Assembly: GCF_002356295.1 (NCBI RefSeq)
Contig: NZ_AP018042.1
Coordinates: 682,001-746,000, forward strand
Direction of reading: 5' to 3'
DNA: 64,000 nt
Source: Labilibaculum antarcticum
Lineage (GTDB): Bacteria; Bacteroidota; Bacteroidia; Bacteroidales; Marinifilaceae
Shown: piece by piece, positions 26,710-37,179 of the stretch
How positions within the stretch are numbered: the first letter of the stretch is position 1
Layout: every line of letters starts with the position of its first letter
Made by a program: the position numbers and the translations under genes
The notes under the pieces: model-generated
Told to the model about the DNA's origin: nothing
Database searches by the model: none
What the model saw: the letters and a program-made list of their open reading frames with translations, nothing else

Positions 26710-27933
26710 TTAAGCAACAATTCTTACCCGAACTGCAATTGCTTTTTTCAGTTCCTGAACAATTTTGATACAAGCATTTCCATCCCCGTAAGGGTTGCTT
26801 GCTTGTGACATTTTACGGTAAATGGCTTCCTCATTGAAAAGCATTTCTACCGATTCAATAATTCGATAAGAGTCGGTGCCAACCAATTTTACAGTTCCTG
26901 CCGATAATGCCTCTGGCCTCTCGGTTGTATCTCTCATGACCAAAACCGGTTTTCCCAAAAATGGAGCTTCTTCCTGTATTCCACCCGAATCAGTTAAAAT
27001 CAGGTAAGAAAGATCCATCATGTAAACAAATGGCAAATAGTCAATCGGATCAATCAGGAAGATATTTTTTGGTGCCGCTTCACCGTTAACCGGATTCTTA
27101 CCCAAAATATCGTAAACCGGTTTCTGCACATTCGGATTCAAATGAACCGGGTACACAAAATCGACATCAGGATATTTCGCAGCTAAAAACTTGATTGACT
27201 CACAGATATTCAAAAACCCTTTTCCAAAATTCTCTCTTCGATGCCCGGTGACCAGAACCATTTTTCGTGTGCGATAGACCCAATCGGCCACTAAACCTGT
27301 TGGAATTCCTTTGCTTTGCAACACATTAACGATATCCATTACCACTCGTGTAGAACGATGAATTTTTGTGAGAGTCAACTGTAAAGCATCAATAACAGTA
27401 TTGCCGGTAACCACAATTCTATTTTTGCTGATCCCTTCATCCATCAGGTTTTTCTGAGCCATAATGGTAGGTGCAAAATGCCATTGCGCCAAACGTCCTG
27501 TAATTTGACGATTGCCTTCTTCCGGCCACGGTGAATACAAGTTATTAGTTCGTAAACCCGCCTCGATATGAGCAACAGGTATTTGCTCATAGTAAGCAGC
27601 CAAAGCTGTTGTTGAAGATGTGGATGTATCTCCATGAACCAAAACCAAATCAGGCCTGGATTCTTTCAGCACATCACGCATTCCCAACAGAACCCTACTG
27701 GTAATGTCGTATAAATCCTGACCCGACTTCATGATTTCAAGATCATAATCAGGTTGAATATCAAATAAATCAAGCACCTGATCGAGCATTTCGCGATGTT
27801 GCCCGGTTACACAAATAACCGTATGAAAATCATTGGGATACTTCTGAAATTCTTTTACCAAAGGAGCCATTTTTATTGCTTCGGGTCGGGTTCCAAAAAC
27901 CAATAAAACCCGATATTTTTCATTCCTATTCAT
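26710..27933 (-). CDS. wecB: UDP-N-acetylglucosamine 2-epimerase (non-hydrolysing)
   Basis: 407 aa. It interconverts UDP-GlcNAc and UDP-ManNAc. VFGTRPEAIKMAPLV, VCVTGQHREMLDQVL, VHGDTSTS, AHIEAGLRTNN and SPWPEEGNRQ are the standard WecB motifs. The later VTGHRRENFG and LTDSGGIQEEAP complete the UDP-binding C-terminal half. The insert ADWVYRTRKM before the His-Arg-Arg-Glu-Asn motif is slightly longer than in E. coli. It feeds the dehydrogenase encoded just upstream, which points to UDP-ManNAcA as a precursor of this polymer. The gap to wecC is 119 bp and holds a heptanucleotide repeat. Confidence 0.96.
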   Translation of the reverse strand: MNRNEKYRVLLVFGTRPEAIKMAPLVKEFQKYPNDFHTVICVTGQHREMLDQVLDLFDIQPDYDLEIMKSGQDLYDITSRVLLGMRDVLKESRPDLVLVHGDTSTSSTTALAAYYEQIPVAHIEAGLRTNNLYSPWPEEGNRQITGRLAQWHFAPTIMAQKNLMDEGISKNRIVVTGNTVIDALQLTLTKIHRSTRVVMDIVNVLQSKGIPTGLVADWVYRTRKMVLVTGHRRENFGKGFLNICESIKFLAAKYPDVDFVYPVHLNPNVQKPVYDILGKNPVNGEAAPKNIFLIDPIDYLPFVYMMDLSYLILTDSGGIQEEAPFLGKPVLVMRDTTERPEALSAGTVKLVGTDSYRIIESVEMLFNEEAIYRKMSQASNPYGDGNACIKIVQELKKAIAVRVRIVA

Positions 27934-28040
27934 AATCCAGTTGGTTTAAAAGTGAATCTTATTTACTGTTCGGCTCCATAAAAGGTGGTTGTTGAAGAAC
28001 GGAACAATTGTGACTGCTAACCAGTCATTAATAAATAGTA

Positions 28041-28080
28041 ACTGAATATTGATTACTGTTTACCGTTAACTGATAAATTG
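28041..28080. repeat. Heptanucleotide tandem array at the end of wecC
   Basis: Plus-strand units start exactly 7 apart at 28041 (ACTG), 28048 (ATTG), 28055 (ACTG), 28062 (ACCG) and 28069 (ACTG), then slip by one base to ATTG at 28077. The array runs into the wecC coding end and encodes its last residues. A unit begins on the third base of the stop triplet (28053-28055), the same phase as in the other two arrays. Confidence 0.7.
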
Positions 28081-29348
28081 TTAATCGCGGCTTTTACAAC
28101 AACTTCTACTGATACTGCTTCGAATTCTTCGGTTTGACTATTCGTCACCCCACAAAAATCAAGAATCAGTTTGGCCTTTGTTTTAGGCAGCGAGTAAAAT
28201 TCGGAGTGTGCCACCAAATAAACGACCATGTCTGCTGCATCAAAAGCATTTTGATATTCAGAGAGCTCGTAATCGGGATGCGAATCAATATTTGGTTCGA
28301 CAACCATAATTCCATTCTGTTCGGATTGTATTATTTTTTGGATAATATATTTAGCAGGCGATTCGCGTAAATCATCAATATTGGGTTTAAAAGCCATTCC
28401 CATAAGAGCAATTTTGGGTTCATAGCCATGCTTTAATTGAAATTGCAGACTGGCGTTCCTAATTTTCTCTACACACCAAAAAGCCTTGTAATTATTTATC
28501 TCCCGGGCCTTTCCAATTATCTGACTTTCCAAAGGATATTCCGAAACTATAAAGTAAGGATCTACTGCAATGCAATGTCCTCCTACTCCACAACCAGGTG
28601 TTAAAATATTTACCCTCGGGTGCTTGTTTGCCAGTTTGATCAACTCCCAAACATTAATACCCGCTTTATCGCAAATAATCGAAAGCTCGTTGGCAAAAGC
28701 AATTTGTACATCACGAGACGAATTCTCTACCAGCTTGCACATTTCGGCAGTTCGGGAATTGGTTTTGTGCAATTCTCCAATCACAAATTTTTGAAAGAAT
28801 TCGCAGGCTCGTTCAGTCGATTCTTCATTAATACCACCAATCACACGATCGTTATGCTCCAATTCATAAATAATGTTGCCGGGCAATACCCGCTCCGGGC
28901 AGTAAGCAATAAAAATTGTTCCTTTCAGATCCGGACGCTTCGAATAAATCAAATCTCTTGCTTTTTCGGTTGTTCCAACCGGAGATGTTGATTCAATAAT
29001 GAATAAATCACCCGCCTTCAGTAAAGGGATAATGGCATTGCATGCAGCAAGCACATAAGAAATATCCGGCTCATGATTACCCTTGAAAGGAGTAGGTACA
29101 GCAATGGTATACACATCAGCTTCTTTCGCTTGCAAGTGAGCACTCAGGAAACCATCTTCCACAACCTGTTTCACCAATGAATCCAAATCAGGTTCTACAA
29201 TAATAATCCGGCCCTGGTTAACAGCTTCAACTACCTTTGGATTCACATCAACTCCATTAACTCTCATGCCACTTTTGGCAATAAGAGCAGCTGTAGGCAG
29301 GCCAATATAACCCATACCTACTGTCGTAACTATTTCATATTTTCTCAT
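28053..29348 (-). CDS. wecC: UDP-N-acetyl-D-mannosamine dehydrogenase
   Basis: 431 aa. It oxidises UDP-ManNAc to UDP-ManNAcA with NAD. The N-terminal dinucleotide fold VGMGYIGLPTAALIA, the central YCPERVLPGN and KLVENSSRDVQIAFANEL, and the catalytic Cys in LTPGCGVGGHCIAVDPYF are all present. MAFKPNIDDLRESPA supplies the C-terminal UDP site. The WecC-type pattern and the adjacent wecB support ManNAcA rather than UDP-glucuronate. The C-terminus (about NLSVNGKQ) is encoded by the heptanucleotide array, so the final residues may be repeat-derived. It lies 15 bp downstream of the UpxY-like gene. Confidence 0.94.
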   Translation of the reverse strand: MRKYEIVTTVGMGYIGLPTAALIAKSGMRVNGVDVNPKVVEAVNQGRIIIVEPDLDSLVKQVVEDGFLSAHLQAKEADVYTIAVPTPFKGNHEPDISYVLAACNAIIPLLKAGDLFIIESTSPVGTTEKARDLIYSKRPDLKGTIFIAYCPERVLPGNIIYELEHNDRVIGGINEESTERACEFFQKFVIGELHKTNSRTAEMCKLVENSSRDVQIAFANELSIICDKAGINVWELIKLANKHPRVNILTPGCGVGGHCIAVDPYFIVSEYPLESQIIGKAREINNYKAFWCVEKIRNASLQFQLKHGYEPKIALMGMAFKPNIDDLRESPAKYIIQKIIQSEQNGIMVVEPNIDSHPDYELSEYQNAFDAADMVVYLVAHSEFYSLPKTKAKLILDFCGVTNSQTEEFEAVSVEVVVKAAINNLSVNGKQ

Positions 29349-29363
29349 AAGATTTACTGGGAT

Positions 29364-29891
29364 TTAACGCATTACAGGTTGAACTTGTTTAATTGTATCC
29401 AGGCTGATATCTGTATAAACACAAGTTCCTAAGGAATCGAAACGGATAACAATCCGACTCTTCCCCTTTATTTGTATGATTTCACCTTGGATGCCTTTTA
29501 GTGGTCCGCAAACAATTTCGACACACTCACCTTTTTCCAAATGTCCGGGACATAAATCAACTTTGCGATTTTCGTCTTCCAGAAAAAGTCGTAGTGCTTC
29601 AATTTGTTGTTCGGGTATAGGCACAGCTTTGCCACCGAAAGTTACATACCTGACAGCATAACTTGAGTTAATTACGTCGTAGTATTCTCTTTCACTGACT
29701 TTCACGAATAAGTAAGACCGAAGAAGGGGTTCTTCGACCCATTTCGTACGATCACTCCATTTTCGAAGCTCTTTGTGTAAAGGAAGATAACACTCGATGT
29801 TTTTCGAGCATAATTCTTGATAGAGCCTTTTTTCAGCTCGTGATCGGGTATAGATCGCATGCCAATAGTAAGGCCTTTTAAAGGCTTGCAT
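29364..29891 (-). CDS. UpxY-like transcription antiterminator (NusG family)
   Basis: About 175 aa from the inner ATG at 29891. The frame extends to an ATG at 29936, adding 15 residues (MQTLFIHLS..) that do not fit the family, whose proteins start just before the YYWHAIYTRSRAEKRL segment. This NGN domain is followed by a KOW domain (GECVEIVCGPLKGIQGEI, near 125-150). In Bacteroides, UpxY proteins bind RNA polymerase in the leader of their own capsule operon and allow full-length transcription. The gene is the first of the 30-kb polysaccharide run, exactly where such a regulator is expected. No UpxZ-like partner is visible next to it. Confidence 0.9.
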   Translation of the reverse strand: MQAFKRPYYWHAIYTRSRAEKRLYQELCSKNIECYLPLHKELRKWSDRTKWVEEPLLRSYLFVKVSEREYYDVINSSYAVRYVTFGGKAVPIPEQQIEALRLFLEDENRKVDLCPGHLEKGECVEIVCGPLKGIQGEIIQIKGKSRIVIRFDSLGTCVYTDISLDTIKQVQPVMR

Positions 29892-29936
29892 GTTGGTTGA
29901 GTTTAAGGTTGACAAGTGAATAAATAAGGTCTGCAA

Positions 29937-30526
29937 GAAAATAGATTATAGTTGGTTGAAGACTATACTTCTACTCTCTAGGAGGAGTGTTCGGTATCTA
30001 TCTAATGTGGCACAGCTTCGCTTTCTCGGTTACAGAAAGATGTTGTACCGTTATTTTTTAAAAACACTAATTTCTTAGAAAGTTCAAAACTTTCAAAAGG
30101 AAAAATGATAGTTTTGTTTAGGGTCTTTTCGTTTTTAAAATACTCTAATTGGTTATTATTTAGCAAAGAAAATTGGGCAATTTTCCTTTAATGCTATTCA
30201 AGTATTTTTTAAACGGTAAATAAAATTTCGGGACATTTTTGCAAAGGAACAAATTTGAAGGCCCTTTACTTAGAAGGAATCTAAACAATTTTGGTGAGAG
30301 TAAACTATTAACTGATTAACATGCCTTTTTACCTGATAATCAATAGATAAGAAAAATTAAACATGTACGCCTTGTTTACCTTATCTTAAAATACATTTTT
30401 TTTATCCATTAGGAATCCTGTATTAGTAAACTTAGACAAATCGATTTTAAGCACTTTCTGGCATGTATTGAATAAAGAAAAAAATAGTTATTTATCGACC
30501 AGCCGCCTAAGAAATTAGTCGATTGA
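29937..30526 (-). promoter_or_regulatory. Long structured leader of the polysaccharide operon
   Basis: This 590-bp gene-free stretch must hold the operon's promoter and untranslated leader. On the minus strand I see, in transcription order, an AT-rich hairpin at 30165-30190 with a GCCC loop, a perfect 7-bp GAAAGTT/AACTTTC hairpin at 30078-30094 followed within about 20 bases by a T-rich stretch, and a long imperfect stem at 30010-30051 whose arms are GGTACAAC..CTTTCT and AGAAAG..GCTGTGCC. I found no exact TAnnTTTG box, so the start site is unassigned. The layout suits leader termination relieved by the UpxY-like protein; that is inference. Confidence 0.5.
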
Positions 30527-30574
30527 TGGAAAAAAGCTTCAATCGAAAATTATAAAATATTCAACTGAAGCTTT
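30527..30574 (-). terminator. Intrinsic terminator of the malic enzyme gene
   Basis: In minus-strand RNA, arms 30560-30571 and 30536-30547 pair over 12 bases (GCTTCAGTTGAA with TTCGATTGAAGC, two G-U wobbles), extended by AAA/TTT, then a run of six T. The wobbles pair only on this strand, which fixes the direction. It lies about 100 bp past the stop. Confidence 0.8.
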
Positions 30575-30630
30575 GCAATAATTTTAAGTGTAACAATGAT
30601 CTGCTTCCACCGCTCTCACCTACTTTTTTT

Positions 30631-30683
30631 ACTTTCCACTTATTACTTGGCACTTCTTACTTGTCACTTACTACTTGTTACTT
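30631..30683. repeat. Heptanucleotide tandem array at the end of the malic enzyme gene
   Basis: ACTT begins at 30631, 30638, 30645, 30652, 30659, 30666, 30673 and 30680: eight units with an exact period of 7 and three free bases each. A ninth ACTT at 30622 is out of phase by two. The last unit starts on the third base of the stop triplet (30678-30680). It is the longest and cleanest of three such arrays. Confidence 0.8.
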
Positions 30684-32942
30684 CTTTTGTGCATCAACCA
30701 CAGCAATAGTAACCATATTAACAATTTCGCGAACCGAACTTTCGAGTGGAATAATGTGAATTGATTTTTTCATTCCAAGTAAAATAGGGCCTATCACCTC
30801 TGCTCCAACCAATTCCTGCATCATTTTGTAAGCAATATTACCACTGCTCAAATTAGGAAAGATAATGGTGTTCACTTTTCGGTTCCCCAGTTTCGAGAAT
30901 GGAAACATTTTGGTTCGCAACTCACTATTTAAAGCAAAATTCATTTGTATGTCGCCATCTACAATTAATTCGGGGTGATCGCGATGCAATATTTTAACGG
31001 CCTCCTGCACTCGTACCGGACTGCCCGTACGGATGGATCCGAAATTAGAGTAAGAAACCATTGCAATAACAGGCTCGATATTAAATTTTCGGACCGCTTC
31101 GGCCGTTAGTAATGTAGTATCAACCAAAGTTTTTGCTTCAGGACGGGGATTTACCGTAGTATCCGAAAAGAAAACAGGCCCTTTATTAGTCATTACCAAA
31201 TACATTCCGGCAATATGATTGATTTCAGCTTTAATACCCACCGTTTGTATTGCAGGACGAATGGTATCGGCATACTTCGAAGTAGATCCGCTAATAAATG
31301 CATCAGCCTCTCCTGTTTCCACCATCATGGCACCAAAATAATTTCTATCTGTCATTTTATCGAGAGCCTCGCTATAGGTTAAGCCTTTTCGACTGCGCTT
31401 CTGAAACAGAATTTTAGCATACTCCTCTCTCCGGGTTCTTTCCTCAATTCCCCGCCAATTAATAATAAGCACATTTCCCAAATCCAGATCATTTTCCTTG
31501 ATCAGCTTTTCGATGTACTCCGGATTCCCCAATAAAATAGGCTGTGCAATTCCTTCTTGCAAAACAGTTTGAGCTGCTTTCAACACCTTAAAGTTAGCCC
31601 CCTCAGCAAATACTACCCGCTTCGGATTGCGTTTGGCTTTATCGGTTAAAGCCCGCAGCAATTTATTATCGCGGCCCATGCGTACTTCCAATTCGAGTTT
31701 GTAAGCTTCCCAATTGGTAATTGGAGCGTGTGCAATGCCCGAATCCATTGCCGCTTTCGCTACAGCTGGGGCTACTACGGTTAACAAGCGTGGATCAAGA
31801 GGTTTTGGTATTATGTAATCGCTCCCAAAATTTAAATTCATCTCCCCATAAGCAATGTTCACCATATCAGGAACAGCCTCTTTTGCCAAATCAGCCAAAG
31901 CCCGCACGGCAGCAATCTTCATTTCCTCGTTAATTGCTGTTGCTTTAACATCCAAAGCCCCTCTAAAAATAAAGGGAAAACCCAATACATTATTTACCTG
32001 ATTGGGATGATCGGAACGGCCCGTGGCCATGATTAAGTCCTTGCGTGTTTTCATCGCTAAATCGTAGGCAATTTCAGGGTTAGGATTGGCCATGGCAAAA
32101 ACGATTGGCTTGCTGGCCATCGACTTTATCATTTCGGGTGTGAGCACATCGGCTACCGATAAGCCCAGGAACATATCAGAATCGACCAAGGCCTCAGCTA
32201 GCGTATGTACATTTTTACTGGTAACAAACTCTTTCTTAATGGCACTTAAATCGGTGCGCGACTCGTGAATTACGCCCTTACTATCGACCATTACAATGTT
32301 CTCTTTCTTAACTCCCAACGAAATATACAGGCGTGTGCAAGCAACCGCCGATGCTCCTGCACCATTCACCACCAATTTAAGATCACCTAATTCTTTCCCC
32401 TGAATTTGTGCCGAATTCAATAAAGCTGCCGACGAAATAATGGCCGTTCCGTGCTGATCGTCGTGCATCACGGGAATTTTCAGCTCCTTTTTTAGCCGAT
32501 CTTCAATTTCGAAACACTCGGGTGCTTTTATATCCTCCAAATTAATGCCGCCAAAAGTTGGCGCAATTCCTTTCACAATCTTCACAAACTCATCCACATC
32601 TTTGGTATCTACCTCGATGTCGAACACATCGATATCGGCAAAAATCTTGAACAGCAATCCTTTTCCCTCCATTACCGGTTTGCCTGCCTCGGGACCAATA
32701 TCGCCCAAACCCAAAACTGCAGTTCCGTTTGAGATTACCGCTACCAAATTGCCTTTAGCGGTATACTTGTACACATCCTGAGGGTTCTTCTCAATGGCCA
32801 AACAAGGTTCGGCAACTCCCGGCGAGTAAGCCAGCGATAAATCCAATTGGGTGGAATGGGGTTTTGTAGGTATTACTTCAATTTTTCCGGGACGTGTGCC
32901 TTCGTGGTAGCGAAGTGCATCCTCTTTGGTAAATTTAGCCAT
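30678..32942 (-). CDS. maeB: NADP-dependent malic enzyme with phosphotransacetylase-like domain
   Basis: 754 aa. It converts malate to pyruvate and CO2 with reduction of NADP. The N-terminal malic enzyme part (about 1-420) shows [40 protein letters not shown] and [15 protein letters not shown]. The C-terminal part (about 430-754) is a phosphate acetyl/butyryl-transferase-like domain ([38 protein letters not shown]), regulatory rather than catalytic in characterised MaeB proteins. The length is typical of the fusion. It is transcribed alone toward the polysaccharide leader and followed by a heptanucleotide array and a strong terminator. Confidence 0.95.
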   Translation of the reverse strand: MAKFTKEDALRYHEGTRPGKIEVIPTKPHSTQLDLSLAYSPGVAEPCLAIEKNPQDVYKYTAKGNLVAVISNGTAVLGLGDIGPEAGKPVMEGKGLLFKIFADIDVFDIEVDTKDVDEFVKIVKGIAPTFGGINLEDIKAPECFEIEDRLKKELKIPVMHDDQHGTAIISSAALLNSAQIQGKELGDLKLVVNGAGASAVACTRLYISLGVKKENIVMVDSKGVIHESRTDLSAIKKEFVTSKNVHTLAEALVDSDMFLGLSVADVLTPEMIKSMASKPIVFAMANPNPEIAYDLAMKTRKDLIMATGRSDHPNQVNNVLGFPFIFRGALDVKATAINEEMKIAAVRALADLAKEAVPDMVNIAYGEMNLNFGSDYIIPKPLDPRLLTVVAPAVAKAAMDSGIAHAPITNWEAYKLELEVRMGRDNKLLRALTDKAKRNPKRVVFAEGANFKVLKAAQTVLQEGIAQPILLGNPEYIEKLIKENDLDLGNVLIINWRGIEERTRREEYAKILFQKRSRKGLTYSEALDKMTDRNYFGAMMVETGEADAFISGSTSKYADTIRPAIQTVGIKAEINHIAGMYLVMTNKGPVFFSDTTVNPRPEAKTLVDTTLLTAEAVRKFNIEPVIAMVSYSNFGSIRTGSPVRVQEAVKILHRDHPELIVDGDIQMNFALNSELRTKMFPFSKLGNRKVNTIIFPNLSSGNIAYKMMQELVGAEVIGPILLGMKKSIHIIPLESSVREIVNMVTIAVVDAQKK

Positions 32943-33201
32943 TGCTAATTTGTTTTTGGAAATGAGTTTGTTTGTTTATTGTATATCTGAGAAGAGGACT
33001 AAAAGACAGAAGTCTTTGGTGAGATATATTGAAAACTACCCAACTTCACTGGCTTACACACTAGAGTTTACAGAATATAATTTCCGCCAAAATTTGCTTA
33101 GAAGAAAGCTAAATAGGAGCATAAATAAGAGGAGGATGTTTTCACAGATTTGTCTTGGCTAAAATACGCCCCCTCAATATGGGGAGATCTTGCATTTTAA
33201 G

Positions 33202-33230
33202 TCCCCTCTTGAGAGGGGATTCAGGGGAGT
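33202..33230. repeat. CCCCTC/GAGGGG palindromic intergenic element
   Basis: The arms TCCCCTC (33202-33208) and GAGGGGA (33213-33219) pair around TTGA, followed by TTCAGGGGAGTG. The pattern of a CCCCTC palindrome plus a trailing AGGGG-x-GTG is seen between genes in many Bacteroidota. A related element is at 42001-42032. Confidence 0.6.
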
Positions 33231-33320
33231 GTTTTTTCAGTGAAAGTTGTTCCTTAAAAATGAACATCCCCATTGAAAGGGCGAATTACAAACGACAAGA
33301 AACCGCTGACGGGGTAGTAC

Positions 33321-33358
33321 AAAAAAAAAGAGCTCCAATAATGGAGCTCTTTTTATAT
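33321..33358 (-). terminator. Terminator of yidC
   Basis: The arms AGAGCTCCA (33329-33337) and TGGAGCTCT (33342-33350) flank an ATAA loop, with A-rich and T-rich flanks that would give a U-run on the minus strand. It lies 18 bp past the yidC stop. Confidence 0.88.
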
Positions 33359-33375
33359 ATCAATGTAATCGATTT

Positions 33376-35229
33376 TTATTTTTTGCCTTTTTGCTTAGCG
33401 GCAGCTTCCAGACGTGCCTGAAATTTTGATTTCTTAACTGGCTTTTTCTTATTTGCTTCTAACATTGCCAACACCTTATCGTCATCAACCATAAACTTAC
33501 GAATAGCAATAGTTTGAAGAACAGTAAATAAAGTTGCAATAAAGTAGTAGTAAGAAAGACCTGCTGCATAGTTGTTAAACCATCCTAAGAACATTACCGG
33601 CATTAAATACATCATGTATTTCATACCCGGCATCTGATTGGATGATTGCATCTGTCCGTTCATACTAGTGTACACCAAGTTAGTACCTGCCATTAACAAA
33701 CAGAATAAACTTACGTGATCACCATACCAAGGGATATCCCAAGGTAATTCCAGGATTGAATCATACGATGATAAATCGGTTGCCCAAAGGAAACTTTGCT
33801 GACGCAATTCGAATGATGCCGGAAAGAATCGGAACAAGGCAATTAGGAATGGGAACTGTACCACCATTGGTAAACATCCACCCATCGGATTCACACCTGC
33901 TTTTTTATACAGAGCCATGGTTGCCTGCTGGCGTTCCATTGCTTTGTCTTTCGGAATTTTCTCATTAATCGCATCAATCTGAGGTTTTAGCACCTTCATT
34001 TTTGCTGTAGACATGTAAGACTTGTAGGTCAGTGGTGCCAAAAGCAACTTAATAATGATGGTTAAAATCAAAATAATGATACCGTAATTCGAAATAAATC
34101 CTTCCAGAAAGTTAAAGATTGGAATCACGAAATATCTGTTTATCCATCCAAATACAGTCCAGCCTAAATCAACCAGTTTATGCATTTCGATATCCTTACC
34201 TCCAAAATCCTTACCATAATCTCTTAAAGTTTGGAACTTATTAGGACCAAAATAGAATGTCATATCATGAGATTCCATTTGAGATCCTTCGTATGGCAAT
34301 GAAATTTCTGCAGAAAAATTCTTCAAAATCGGAGCATTTTCGTCCATAACAACAGACTTCAATTTCACTCCTTTAAATGCCTCATCAGCAATTAAAACAG
34401 AAGAGAAAAACTGCTGTTTAAAACCAATCCACTTTACTTTTGTTGCTAATTCCTCCTCATCATCGCTCCCTGCAGATAAATAATCTACCGCATCTTCGAA
34501 GAATTTATAGTACAAACCTGTATATTGATTTTCGAACTTACGTCCTTTTTCCTGACTAGGAATATCGGCCTGCCAATTGAAAGTAACGAAATTTGAATTC
34601 CGCGAAATCACATTCTGCATTCCTACCAGGTTCACTGTAAAATCAACCATATAAGAATCGGGAGCCAAAGTATATTTGTATTCAACGTACTGATCGTCTC
34701 CCACCATCAATCTCATACTAACCCCTTTTTCAGAGTTAGTCGCATCTACCGAAGTTGCACCATATGCTTCCTCAAAAAACAAGTCCTGAGTATTCATCGG
34801 CTTGTTTTCGGCATAGAACGATAATCCAAACTTACTGTTTTTCTCAGCCCATAATAACAATGGCAAAGAATCGTGTGTTTGGAATTCCTTCAACTGAACA
34901 TTCTGAATTCGTCCACCTTTGGTATTCAGGGTTAGTTTTACCAATTCATTCTCAAGAGTAATGAATTCTTCCTGCTGATTTACCGCTCCTGCAAAAGCAC
35001 CATAGGTTTCTTTCATTGCAACAGTATCCTCTTTTACTTCAGCATACTGAGTCTTTAAGCCTTCCAATCTAGCGGCTTCGACTTCTTCATTGTGCAAGCG
35101 ATCAACCCGCGCAATTGAATCTCTGGTGTCTATTGCTCTTAATTGCTCCTCAGATGGTTTCGTCAGGTAAGTATACCCAATCAAAATTGCTCCGATAATC
35201 AACAAGCCATAAATCGAATTTTTATCCAT
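33376..35229 (-). CDS. yidC: Membrane protein insertase YidC
   Basis: 617 aa. It inserts and folds inner-membrane proteins, alone or with SecYEG. An N-terminal membrane segment (about 4-20, YGLLIIGAILIGYTYL) is followed by a large periplasmic beta-sandwich domain (about 70-350). The insertase core with five membrane segments follows: NYGIIILILTIIIKLLLAPLTYKSYMS, MGGCLPMVVQFPFLIALF and FNNYAAGLSYYYF. The C-terminal tail is very basic (KKKPVKKSKFQARLEAA), as in Bacteroidota homologues that may contact the ribosome. It is 93 bp downstream of pyrG on the same strand. Confidence 0.97.
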   Translation of the reverse strand: MDKNSIYGLLIIGAILIGYTYLTKPSEEQLRAIDTRDSIARVDRLHNEEVEAARLEGLKTQYAEVKEDTVAMKETYGAFAGAVNQQEEFITLENELVKLTLNTKGGRIQNVQLKEFQTHDSLPLLLWAEKNSKFGLSFYAENKPMNTQDLFFEEAYGATSVDATNSEKGVSMRLMVGDDQYVEYKYTLAPDSYMVDFTVNLVGMQNVISRNSNFVTFNWQADIPSQEKGRKFENQYTGLYYKFFEDAVDYLSAGSDDEEELATKVKWIGFKQQFFSSVLIADEAFKGVKLKSVVMDENAPILKNFSAEISLPYEGSQMESHDMTFYFGPNKFQTLRDYGKDFGGKDIEMHKLVDLGWTVFGWINRYFVIPIFNFLEGFISNYGIIILILTIIIKLLLAPLTYKSYMSTAKMKVLKPQIDAINEKIPKDKAMERQQATMALYKKAGVNPMGGCLPMVVQFPFLIALFRFFPASFELRQQSFLWATDLSSYDSILELPWDIPWYGDHVSLFCLLMAGTNLVYTSMNGQMQSSNQMPGMKYMMYLMPVMFLGWFNNYAAGLSYYYFIATLFTVLQTIAIRKFMVDDDKVLAMLEANKKKPVKKSKFQARLEAAAKQKGKK

Positions 35230-35322
35230 TTTAGTTTTTTTAATAGTCGTTAGTGGTTCAAAACACGCCCCCTTTTAACAATCTATTGTTATTTAAATTC
35301 TTTACAGTTCAAGTTTTAAAAA

Positions 35323-36924
<1,602 letters not shown>

Positions 36925-36952
36925 TTAAACGTTTTATGGATTATTAAAGTTG

Positions 36953-36960
36953 CAAAAGTA
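36953..36960 (-). promoter_or_regulatory. Putative -7 box of pyrG
   Basis: On the minus strand the sequence reads TACTTTTG, an exact match to the Bacteroidota TAnnTTTG element, 31 bp before the pyrG ATG. No convincing TTTG -33 element is seen at the right distance, so confidence is moderate. Confidence 0.45.
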
Positions 36961-37126
36961 GTTAATTTATGCCTTTTCTGGAAACTATTTCCATGTTTCA
37001 CAAGATCAAATTTATCGATTCGGACTTTTCATATAAAAAAGACGCAAATACAGACATCTGAATCGCCCCTAAATACCGCTGAGAATTAGAACATTCTAAC
37101 TCTAGCACCAAAAAATAATCTTCCTA

Positions 37127-37156
37127 AAAAAACCCTCCATTAAAAAAATGGAGGGT
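37127..37156 (-). terminator. Terminator of the DUF349 gene
   Basis: A perfect 10-bp stem ACCCTCCATT (37132-37141)/AATGGAGGGT (37147-37156) has a 5-nt loop. It is followed on the minus strand by seven T, 24 bp past the stop. Confidence 0.92.
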
Positions 37157-37179
37157 GATATTTTTACAATAATTTTATT

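Larger units (their letters stand above)
32943..33375. other. Gap between maeB and yidC with repeat element and terminator
   Basis: This 433-bp stretch has no credible gene; short plus-strand frames here lack a recognisable product. It holds the upstream region of maeB, a G/C-rich palindromic element at 33202-33230 and the yidC terminator at 33321-33358. I found no exact TAnnTTTG box for maeB. Confidence 0.6.

Noticed and set aside
28620-28991. A 123-codon plus-strand open frame.
   Set aside because: It is antisense to wecC, which is supported by catalytic motifs along its length.
29937-30677. An invertible promoter like those of Bacteroides capsule loci.
   Set aside because: I looked for long inverted repeats flanking a promoter-like box and a nearby recombinase gene and found neither. 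The palindromes present are short hairpins.
32926-33421. Two short plus-strand frames in the maeB-yidC gap.
   Set aside because: They overlap repeat and terminator sequence and gene ends, and their products resemble nothing recognisable.
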